Source of the DNA: JAHIYG01 sp041306075
Lineage (GTDB): Archaea > Altiarchaeota > Altiarchaeia > IMC4 > SCGC-AAA252-I15
Direction: 5' to 3'
Length of the DNA stretch: 6,148 bases
Assembly (NCBI GenBank): GCA_041306075.1
Contig: JBFYKH010000069.1
Location: forward strand, 1 to 6,148
The translations under genes and the position numbers were made by a program. Of the stretch, positions 1 through 5,653 are shown piece by piece (positions within the stretch are counted from its first letter, which is position 1; each line of letters opens with the position of its first letter). The notes beneath the pieces are model-generated. The model was not told the DNA's origin. It saw nothing but the letters and a program-made list of their open reading frames with translations, and ran no database searches.

Positions 1-1952
1 AGCTGCGGCTCACGAACCTGACCATATGGGACGACACCGACCCGGCCGGAGGAAACAGGCACGTCTGGGCCGGGGAGAACATCACGTTCTTTGCGAACTA
101 CACGAACACGACCGGGTACCCTGTGAACGCGACAGCAGACCCGACGGTAAACTGCTCGATAAACATATACAACGTCACAGCATGGACAGGCTGGCGCCCC
201 ATGACATACGGCACGGCCTCCAGGCTGTACCACTACAACATGACCGGCGGCTTCGGAAGCAACGGGACCTGGAGCTGGAACGTGAGCTGCTACGCGAGAA
301 AGTACCAGAACTGGACGAGAAACGACACTGCGCGGGTGAGGCCGCCTGATGCGACAAACTTTGCCATGTGGGATGAGACGGACCCGGCGGGCGGAGGCAG
401 GCTCCTGTGGGCTGGCGAGAACGTGACGTTCTACGCGAACTACACGAACGCGACAGGATACCCCGTTAACGCCACCCTGGACGCCACGGCGAACTGCTCA
501 ATAAACGTGCTCAACGTGACGGAATGGACTTGGTGGCGGCCGATGGCATACAACGCCACCTCCGGCCTCTACCAGTACTTCATGGTCGGCGGCTTCCTGT
601 CGAAGGGGACATGGCAGTGGAACGTGAGCTGCATGGCCTGGAGGTACGAGAACAAGAGCGGGAACGACACGATATCCGTGAAGGCGAGGGCGAACCTCAG
701 CGTATGGGACGACACGGACCCGGCGGGGGGGTCCCAGGCGGCCTACTCCGGCGAGGACGTCTCCTTCTGGGCGAACTATACGAACACGACAGGCTACCCG
801 GTGAACGCCACCGTCGACCCGGCAGTGAACTGCAGCGTCAACGTCTACAACGTCACAGGGTGGACCGGGTGGCTGCCGATGAGCTACGACGGCGGCAGCG
901 GCCTGTACAGGTACCTCATGGGCGGAGGCCTCCAGTCGAGCGGAGTGTGGCAGTGGAACGTCTCGTGCGGCGGCCTGGAGCATGAGAACAGGACCGGAAA
1001 CGACACCGTCCGCATCATGTCCAGGACCGAGCTGAGTATATGGGACGAGTCGGACCCTGAGGCAGGGGTCGTGAACATCGACCCCTACGACCCGGCGTCA
1101 TTCTGGGCGAACTATACGAACGCGACCGGATACCCGGTGAACGCCACCCTGGACGCCGACGCTGAATGCAGTGTCAGGATATACAACGTCTCAGGGTGGA
1201 CGGGGTGGATTCCGATGGCCTATTCGCCCCAGACGGGCCTCTACAAGTACAACATGACGGGCGGCTTCAACATGTCCGGCCTCTACGGCTGGAACGTCAG
1301 CTGCACGGCCGGATTCTACCAGAACAGGACGGCGTCAGACACGATACGCATAGGCGTGTGCGTGAACGACAGCCAGTGCGGCGGCAACGAATGCTGCAAC
1401 GGCATATGCCAGCCGCCGGGAGAGAGTTGCTGCGGCAGGGACGGCTGCGAGGCCGGCGAAACCTACCTGAACTGCCAGGCGGACTGCTGCGAGGGCGACT
1501 GCAGCGGGGAGGCCGACAACGTGTGCAGGAGCGAGTGCGCAGGCTACAACGGGTGCGGGACGGTGAGCGCGGAGTGCGTGGGCCTGGCTGCGGACTCGTG
1601 CGCCGACGCAGAGTCCGACTGCGTGGTTTGCGAGCACAGGCCGTGCCAGGACTTCGCGTGCGCGGCGTCGTGCTACGGGAACAGGTGGAGGAGCGCGCCT
1701 GCCGTGGACAACACGTGCGTGGGCGGAAGCTGCTCCGAGGACGAGTGCGCCTGGGGCTACACGTGCGACGCCGCCCTGGCTATGGCCTGCGGGACCTGGC
1801 AGTGCGACGGCGACGACAACTGCTCCGGCGACAGCGTCTGCTCATCGAGCTGCAGGTGCCTGAAGAGGGACGTCACAGTCAACTCGACCACTTACCTCGT
1901 GATACAGGAGCCGTGGGACTTCCGGGACTGGGTGTGGTTCGCGAGGGGCTAG
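1..1952 (+). CDS. Secreted, heavily sequon-bearing repeat protein with Cys-rich C-terminal module (5' partial)
   Basis: The frame is open from the window edge (first whole codon at 3) to the TAG at 1950-1952, giving 649 visible residues; the start and any signal peptide lie upstream. Residues 8-450 are four tandem units of about 112 residues, each with a W-D-(D/E)-(T/S)-D-P opening, an F-x-A-N-Y-T-N-x-T-G-Y-P-V-N-A-T block, a W-T-x-W-x-P-M block and a W-N-V-S-C ending. Each unit has one cysteine pair (N/E-C-S and V-S-C), which suggests an internal disulfide in a beta-sandwich or Ig-like fold (inference). I count 42 N-X-S/T sequons. Residues 453-619 hold 32 cysteines, including a C-x3-G-C-E-A-G-E-T-Y-L-N-C-x3-C stretch of a kind I associate with archaeal surface proteins. 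The last 30 residues are rich in Trp and Phe and have no membrane anchor. It is probably an exported surface glycoprotein or adhesin; the exact family is unknown. Confidence 0.85.
   Translation, partial: LRLTNLTIWDDTDPAGGNRHVWAGENITFFANYTNTTGYPVNATADPTVNCSINIYNVTAWTGWRPMTYGTASRLYHYNMTGGFGSNGTWSWNVSCYARKYQNWTRNDTARVRPPDATNFAMWDETDPAGGGRLLWAGENVTFYANYTNATGYPVNATLDATANCSINVLNVTEWTWWRPMAYNATSGLYQYFMVGGFLSKGTWQWNVSCMAWRYENKSGNDTISVKARANLSVWDDTDPAGGSQAAYSGEDVSFWANYTNTTGYPVNATVDPAVNCSVNVYNVTGWTGWLPMSYDGGSGLYRYLMGGGLQSSGVWQWNVSCGGLEHENRTGNDTVRIMSRTELSIWDESDPEAGVVNIDPYDPASFWANYTNATGYPVNATLDADAECSVRIYNVSGWTGWIPMAYSPQTGLYKYNMTGGFNMSGLYGWNVSCTAGFYQNRTASDTIRIGVCVNDSQCGGNECCNGICQPPGESCCGRDGCEAGETYLNCQADCCEGDCSGEADNVCRSECAGYNGCGTVSAECVGLAADSCADAESDCVVCEHRPCQDFACAASCYGNRWRSAPAVDNTCVGGSCSEDECAWGYTCDAALAMACGTWQCDGDDNCSGDSVCSSSCRCLKRDVTVNSTTYLVIQEPWDFRDWVWFARG
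24..365 (+). repeat. Protein-coding tandem repeat, unit 1
   Basis: First visible unit, 342 bases (114 codons), from I-W-D-D-T-D-P to just before the matching M-W-D-E of unit 2. It is two codons longer than units 2 and 3 because of an R-P-P-D-A-T linker. It is the most sequon-dense unit, with 11 N-X-S/T sites plus one just before it (N-L-T at codon 15-17). The array probably continues upstream of the window. Confidence 0.85.
366..701 (+). repeat. Protein-coding tandem repeat, unit 2
   Basis: Second unit, 336 bases (112 codons), aligned on M-W-D-E-T-D-P-A-G-G. The A-N-Y-T-N-A-T-G-Y-P-V-N-A-T block lies at 435-476. Compared with unit 1, many differences in this block are third-base changes, so the protein has been conserved more than the DNA. 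It has two extra Trp residues at W-T-W-W-R-P. Confidence 0.85.
702..1037 (+). repeat. Protein-coding tandem repeat, unit 3
   Basis: Third unit, 336 bases, opening V-W-D-D-T-D-P-A-G-G. Its core block (768-811) differs from that of unit 4 (1104-1147) at only 3 of 44 bases. Units 3 and 4 share F-W-A-N-Y with the TAT Tyr codon where units 1 and 2 use TAC, so they look like the closest pair. Confidence 0.85.
1038..1352 (+). repeat. Protein-coding tandem repeat, unit 4 (last)
   Basis: Fourth and last unit, opening I-W-D-E-S-D-P-E-A-G. It is shorter at its 3' edge, where it runs directly into the Cys-rich module at D-T-I-R-I-G-V-C. It has diverged at its start (V-N-I-D-P-Y-D-P replaces the G-E-N-V-T type segment), and the first cysteine has lost its sequon (E-C-S instead of N-C-S). 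Confidence 0.8.
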
Positions 1953-2719
1953 AGTAGCTGCCAGGCGGCGAGCGCCATCGAGAGCGCGAAACAGTAGTAC
2001 GCGAACAGGTGGAATCTTCCCGCGACGACGACCCGCCACATGAGACGGAGGGACGCCCAGCCGACGGCAGCGGACACCGCGAAGCCCAGGAGGAGCACGG
2101 TCGCCGGGATTCCCGAGGAGGCGAGGGAGCCCGCCTCAAGGAGGCCTGCGCCGAGTATCGCCGGGACCGACAGGAGGAAGCTGTATTTCGCCGCCTTCTC
2201 CGGAGCTATCCCGAGCATGAGGGCCGCGCTGATGGTCGAGCCGCTGCGGGAGACGCCGGGGACTATCGCCGCCGCCTGCATGGCGCCTACCGCGAGGGCA
2301 GCGCCCACCCCAAGCTCCCGGGGTTTGCCGCGCCTTCGGCTGAGGAGGAGGATGAAGCCGGTCAGGGCGAACGCGGCCGTGACGACGGGAAGGTTAGTGA
2401 ACAGCGCCTGGAGAGGCTCCTTGAAGAGGATGCCTATGGCGCCCGCGGGGACTGAGCCGACGGCGACGAGGGCGAGGAGCCGGAAGCCCTCGGACTTGGA
2501 GTCGAGGCGGACGGCCGCTGCCGCCATCCCCGTAACCTCGCTTCTGAGGAAAGCGAGCACGGCGGCGAGGGTGCCGAGGTGGAGGACGACGTCGTAGGCA
2601 ACGGGGACTTCCAGGCCCATCAGCATCTGGGCGGCGGCTAGGTGGCCGGAGCTGGACACCGGCAGCCATTCAGTGACGCCCTGCACGACTGCGAGCAGCA
2701 TCGCCTGCGCAAAGTCCAT
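1949..2719 (-). CDS. uppP: UppP/BacA-type polyprenyl-diphosphate phosphatase
   Basis: A 256-residue hydrophobic integral membrane protein of the usual family length. The UppP signatures are clear: the (E/Q)XXXE motif as Q-G-V-T-E (Gln13, Glu17), followed by L-P-V-S-S-S-G-H (His26), and the phosphate-binding P-G-V-S-R-S-G-S-T (residues 154-162, Arg158). The family hydrolyses undecaprenyl diphosphate to the monophosphate. In an archaeon the substrate would more likely be a dolichyl-type C55-C60 diphosphate, recycled after glycan transfer at the membrane (inference). The ATG at 2717-2719 is chosen because the protein starts typically (M-D-F-x-Q-A) and a TATA element lies about 28 bases upstream. 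No Shine-Dalgarno is present, which fits a leaderless mRNA. The TAG stop (1949-1951) overlaps the stop of the convergent repeat-protein gene. Confidence 0.93.
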   Translation of the reverse strand: MDFAQAMLLAVVQGVTEWLPVSSSGHLAAAQMLMGLEVPVAYDVVLHLGTLAAVLAFLRSEVTGMAAAAVRLDSKSEGFRLLALVAVGSVPAGAIGILFKEPLQALFTNLPVVTAAFALTGFILLLSRRRGKPRELGVGAALAVGAMQAAAIVPGVSRSGSTISAALMLGIAPEKAAKYSFLLSVPAILGAGLLEAGSLASSGIPATVLLLGFAVSAAVGWASLRLMWRVVVAGRFHLFAYYCFALSMALAAWQLL

Positions 2720-2743
2720 GTCAGGTAGGAATAAGGCGGGCCG

Positions 2744-2753
2744 CTATATATTA
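2744..2753. promoter_or_regulatory. Shared bidirectional archaeal TATA element
   Basis: CTATATATTA is an AT-only island in a very GC-rich context. Its palindromic TATATA core (2745-2750) is centred at about 2747.5. The A of the minus-strand ATG is at 2719 and the A of the plus-strand ATG is at 2778, so the core lies about 28 and 30 bases from the two starts. With the usual archaeal TATA-to-start distance of about 26 bases, transcription would begin within a few bases of each ATG. Neither start has a Shine-Dalgarno. On the minus strand a G-run lies just upstream of the box where a BRE would sit. The role is inferred from position and composition. Confidence 0.7.
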
Positions 2754-2765
2754 CCCCCCGGGTAA
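2751..2765. repeat. Inverted repeat in the divergent promoter, possible operator
   Basis: TTACCC-CCC-GGGTAA has perfect 6-base arms around a 3-base spacer. It abuts the TATA core. For the plus gene it sits between the TATA box and the predicted start; for the minus gene it sits at the BRE position. A dimeric regulator bound here could affect both genes. Only the symmetry is seen; no regulator is known. Confidence 0.35.
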
Positions 2766-2777
2766 TTGTTATCCGGC

Positions 2778-4520
2778 ATGGCAGAGGTCAGGACTAAGGC
2801 GGACGACTTCCTGGACGCCATCAGGAGCACGGGCGGCGAAGACCTGGAGAAGACCGCGAAGGCTGCGGGCCTCGACCTGAAGACCGCCGAGAAGTGGGCG
2901 AAGCAGCTTGAGGATCTCGTCGAGATAACCTATCCCATAAATCCGATGAGGAAGCCGTCAGTGAGGCTGAAGGCGCCGATAAAGACCCACGCCCCCAACA
3001 TCTCCGCGGGCGGCGGGGGCCGGGAGCTCGAGAGGTACTCGTTCGTCGTCAACAAGGTGCCGGCGGACATCGTCATCGAGCAGAGCAAGGGAGACGTGAT
3101 GCAGAGCTACACCGTCACGATGCCGCACCTCGGGGTCGCCACCGCCCTCCTCCTCTCGAACGTCGTGAAGGAGATGGCGAAGAACATAAGCGTGAGGACT
3201 GACGACATCTCGAACCCGAAGAAGGCGCAGACCATCAAGGACAAATTCCAGGAGGACGCCAAAAAGAGGATACTCGCGGACATTCCGGTGAGCCCGGAGC
3301 AGGCCGACCTCCTGTCCGGGATAGCGCTGCAGCGGGTCTACGGCCTCGGGGACCTGGACATTATACTCGGCGACGACCTCATCGAGGAGATATGCATAAA
3401 CTCCGCGGCGACGCCGATAATAATCTACCACAGGAGGCACGGCTGGCTGAAGACGAACATCGTCGTGCAGGAGGAGGACGACATATTCGACTACGCCTCG
3501 CAGATAGGCCGGAGGGTCGGCAAGGACATCACGAACCTGAACCCCCTCATGGACGCGAGGCTGATAACCGGAGACAGGGTGATGGCGTCCATGTTCCCCA
3601 TCTCCTCGCAGGGAAACACGATAACCATCAGGAAGTTCGCCCGGGACCCGTGGACGATAGTCGACTTCATGGACCCGGCGCACAACACCATAAGCCCCGA
3701 CATAGCCGCATTCATGTGGCTGTGCATACAGTACGAGCTGTCCATCATGATAGCGGGGGGCACGGCGAGCGGCAAGACCAGCATGCTCAACAGCTTCTGC
3801 GCCTTCATACCGCCGGGCCAGAGGGTCATAAGCATAGAGGACACCAGGGAGATACAGCTTCCGAGCCACCTCGCCCTCAACTGGATACAGCTGACGACCC
3901 GGAACCCGAACCCGGACGGCCTCGGCGGCGTCAGCATGCTCAACCTCATAGTCTCCTCCCTGAGGATGAGGCCGGACAGGATAATCGTCGGCGAAATCAG
4001 GGACCGGGACGAGGCGGAGGTCCTGTTCGAGGCGATGCACACCGGCCACAGCGTGTACTCGACGATGCACGCGGACACCTGCCAGCACGTGAGGCGGAGG
4101 GTGACGGAGCCGCCGATTGCGATACCGGAGGCGGAGCTTGAGGCCCTCCAGGTGATTGTGACCCAGTACAGGGACAGGCTCCACGGCATCAGGAAGACAT
4201 TCGAGGTCGCGGAGGTGGTGCCCGGGACCACGGAGAGGAAGCTGGAGCTGAACTACCTCTACCGCTGGCGGGTGAAGACCGACACCTTCGAGGCCATCGA
4301 CAAGTCGAGCAGGGTCTACAACGACCTGAACCTGTACACGGGGATGACGGTGAAGGAGATTGAGGCCGACCTCAGGGAGAAGGAGACGGTCCTGAAGTGG
4401 CTCCTGGCGAACAAGCTCAACAGGATACACGACATAGGCCGCGTCATGAACATGTACTACACGGACAAGGACGAGCTCATGGCGGCGGTGAACGCGGGGC
4501 GCGCCGGAGGCGGAAGATGA
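2778..4520 (+). CDS. Type II/IV secretion or pilus/archaellum assembly ATPase (FlaI/TadA/VirB11-like)
   Basis: A 580-residue cytoplasmic ATPase of the secretion superfamily, expected to form a hexamer that powers assembly of a type IV-like filament or export. Core motifs appear in order: Walker A G-G-T-A-S-G-K-T (residues 327-334, Lys333), Asp box S-I-E-D-T-R-E (Glu354, Asp355), Walker B I-I-V-G-E-I-R-D (Glu406) and His box S-T-M-H-A-D (His431). Residues about 5-60 read as a small helix-turn-helix-like domain (A-K-A-A-G-L-D-L-K-T-A-E then a short strand), joined by a Gly-rich linker (S-A-G-G-G-G-R) to the N-terminal ATPase domain. The tail from about residue 465 carries a helical extension. 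The ATG at 2778 is preferred over an in-frame TTG at 2766 because it fits the predicted transcription start. The stop overlaps the next ATG (ATGA), so the two genes are probably translationally coupled. Whether it serves a pilus, an archaellum or secretion cannot be told. Confidence 0.93.
   Translation: MAEVRTKADDFLDAIRSTGGEDLEKTAKAAGLDLKTAEKWAKQLEDLVEITYPINPMRKPSVRLKAPIKTHAPNISAGGGGRELERYSFVVNKVPADIVIEQSKGDVMQSYTVTMPHLGVATALLLSNVVKEMAKNISVRTDDISNPKKAQTIKDKFQEDAKKRILADIPVSPEQADLLSGIALQRVYGLGDLDIILGDDLIEEICINSAATPIIIYHRRHGWLKTNIVVQEEDDIFDYASQIGRRVGKDITNLNPLMDARLITGDRVMASMFPISSQGNTITIRKFARDPWTIVDFMDPAHNTISPDIAAFMWLCIQYELSIMIAGGTASGKTSMLNSFCAFIPPGQRVISIEDTREIQLPSHLALNWIQLTTRNPNPDGLGGVSMLNLIVSSLRMRPDRIIVGEIRDRDEAEVLFEAMHTGHSVYSTMHADTCQHVRRRVTEPPIAIPEAELEALQVIVTQYRDRLHGIRKTFEVAEVVPGTTERKLELNYLYRWRVKTDTFEAIDKSSRVYNDLNLYTGMTVKEIEADLREKETVLKWLLANKLNRIHDIGRVMNMYYTDKDELMAAVNAGRAGGGR
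4506..4510 (+). promoter_or_regulatory. Shine-Dalgarno GGAGG deciding the platform-protein start
   Basis: GGAGG lies inside the last codons of the ATPase gene, 6 bases before the ATG at 4517. It is a textbook ribosome site for the second gene of the operon, unlike the divergent first genes, which have none. It argues against the longer in-frame start near 4397. Confidence 0.75.
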
Positions 4521-5404
4521 GGGTCTGGGCGATGGTGCTGCCCATGAGCGTCGCCCGCCTGCTCGGAAGGCTGTTCAAGAGGGTCGGCGACCACCTGGCC
4601 GGGTACATGCCGGGCATGCACAACACCCTCGTCCTCGCCGAGATACCGCTCTCCGCCGGCGAATACATCGTCGCGTCATTCTTCTCCGCCTTCGCGCTCG
4701 GCTACGTCCTCCTCATCGCCACGTACCTGTCGCTCACGTTCCTGGAGCTCGCCGCCGGCAGCGAACTCCTGTATTCGGCCATTCCCGCCGCAGTAATCAC
4801 CGTCCTGGACCTCGTCGTCCTCATGAGCTACCCCCGCATCATCGCAGGAAAGAGGGCGGAGCTCCTGGAGCGCGACCTGATATTCGCGCTCAAGGACCTC
4901 CTCCTGAACATGAGCGCAGGACTCAGCCTCTTCGAGAGCCTGAAGAAGGTGTCCGAGGACGACCACGGCCTCGTGTCGGAGGACTTCAGGAAGGCGGTGG
5001 AGAACACGAACCGGGGGATGCCACTGGACGAGGCCCTGGAGGAGCTGGCGCTCAGGACGTCGAGCGAGTTCATGCGCAACGCGCTCTGGCAGGTCATCAA
5101 CGCGACGAAGGCGGGGACGAGCGTGAGGGAGGCGCTCTCCGGGATAATCGAGGCGCTCATCAGGGAGCACAAGAGGAGGATAAGGAATTTCATACAGGAG
5201 CTGAACATGCTCGGGATGGTCTACATGCTGTTCGCGGTCGCGATACCCACCATCATCATGACGGTGATGGTGGTGATGACGTCGCTCATGGGCTCGGGCA
5301 TAGACGAGAACGTGTACGCGCTCGTCCTGGCGGTGTGCTTCATAGTGCAGGTGATGCTGGTCGGCTTCATCAAGAGCAGGAGGCCGATGATATTCGTCAC
5401 TTAG
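4517..5404 (+). CDS. T2SSF-domain membrane platform protein (TadC/FlaJ-like)
   Basis: A 295-residue inner platform protein that should anchor the adjacent ATPase to the membrane and pass its motion to the growing filament. Four hydrophobic segments are visible at about residues 51-73, 84-105, 231-257 and 266-286. Between the second and third lies one cytoplasmic T2SSF helical domain (about 115-215), with the typical E-R-D-L-x-x-A-L-x-D-L-L-x-N-M-x-A-G-L-S-L opening and, later, the G-M-P-L-D-E-A-L-E-E-L and K-A-G-T-S-V-R-E-A-L helices. The size resembles bacterial TadB or TadC, about half of a typical two-domain FlaJ. The ATG at 4517 overlaps the ATPase stop as ATGA and has GGAGG 6 bases upstream. 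No pilin or prepilin peptidase is in view. The last 8 bases overlap the convergent small gene. Confidence 0.9.
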   Translation: MRVWAMVLPMSVARLLGRLFKRVGDHLAGYMPGMHNTLVLAEIPLSAGEYIVASFFSAFALGYVLLIATYLSLTFLELAAGSELLYSAIPAAVITVLDLVVLMSYPRIIAGKRAELLERDLIFALKDLLLNMSAGLSLFESLKKVSEDDHGLVSEDFRKAVENTNRGMPLDEALEELALRTSSEFMRNALWQVINATKAGTSVREALSGIIEALIREHKRRIRNFIQELNMLGMVYMLFAVAIPTIIMTVMVVMTSLMGSGIDENVYALVLAVCFIVQVMLVGFIKSRRPMIFVT

Positions 5405-5651
5405 GCGGGTCGTTCGGGATGCCCAGTATGCCGGCAAGCTCCGCCCGCGCAAGCTGGAGCCTGGTCGGGGACAGGAACGTCCTCAGGCAGTCGTCCGCGA
5501 GTATCTCCAGTATGTCGCGCCTCTGCTCCGGGCTCATGAGGTCCGCGTCCGAGACGCCGAGCATCCTCATCTCGTTGGCGAGGATGAGGCGGCCGGAGGA
5601 GCCCGTCCACTTCTGCATGTAGGCCGCAAGCTCGTGAGCGAGTGTCGCCAT
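5397..5651 (-). CDS. Unrecognised 84-residue protein in operon with the KaiC-like ATPase
   Basis: The ATG at 5649-5651 follows the TGA of the KaiC-like gene by only two bases (TGA-CC-ATG), so the two are almost certainly cotranscribed and probably translationally coupled. I do not recognise the family. The protein looks mostly helical and soluble, with no signal peptide or membrane segment. It has an N-terminal helix with aromatics (L-A-A-Y-M-Q-K-W), a basic/amphipathic R-L-I-L-A-N-E-M-R-M-L-G-V helix, an acidic S-P-E-Q-R-R-D-I-L-E-I-L-A-D-D helix, one cysteine (Cys55) and a final S-P-T-R-L-Q-L-A-R-A-E-L helix. Pairing suggests a small partner or regulator of the ATPase (inference). No Shine-Dalgarno is obvious. 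A longer frame reaches to 5759 but would lie inside the ATPase gene. Its TGA (5397-5399) lies inside the platform gene on the other strand. Confidence 0.7.
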   Translation of the reverse strand: MATLAHELAAYMQKWTGSSGRLILANEMRMLGVSDADLMSPEQRRDILEILADDCLRTFLSPTRLQLARAELAGILGIPNDPPK

Positions 5652-5653
5652 GG

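Noticed and set aside
498..985. Open frames in other frames and on the minus strand across the repeat array (also 1166-1957 and 1335-1637)
   Set aside because: They arise from the repetitive GC-rich coding sequence; the Cys- and sequon-bearing frame is the only one with protein-like periodicity and conservation between units.
24..1352. The tandem repeats as a CRISPR array or other noncoding repeat
   Set aside because: The period is about 336 bases, differences fall largely at third codon positions, and the frame is open throughout, so it is a protein repeat.
1953..2040. A transcription terminator after the repeat-protein gene
   Set aside because: No T-run or clear hairpin is present; the sequence is simply the 3' end of the UppP gene on the other strand.
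2040..2597. Plus-strand open frame opposite the UppP gene
   Set aside because: Its Arg/Ala/Pro-rich product has no recognisable feature, and the minus strand encodes a full UppP with both catalytic motifs.
2766..2777. TTG at 2766 as start of the secretion ATPase
   Set aside because: It adds only four residues, has no ribosome site and lies upstream of the predicted transcription start; the ATG at 2778 is simpler.
2958..4430. A 490-codon open frame on the minus strand opposite the secretion ATPase
   Set aside because: It is a shadow of a GC-rich gene: the product is a low-complexity mix of Val, Arg, Leu, His and Asp with no motif, while the plus strand carries all four ATPase motifs.
4397..4516. 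A longer N-terminus for the platform protein
   Set aside because: It would overlap the ATPase gene by 120 bases with an unstructured Gln/His/Arg-rich product, whereas the ATG at 4517 has GGAGG at the right spacing and an ATGA overlap.
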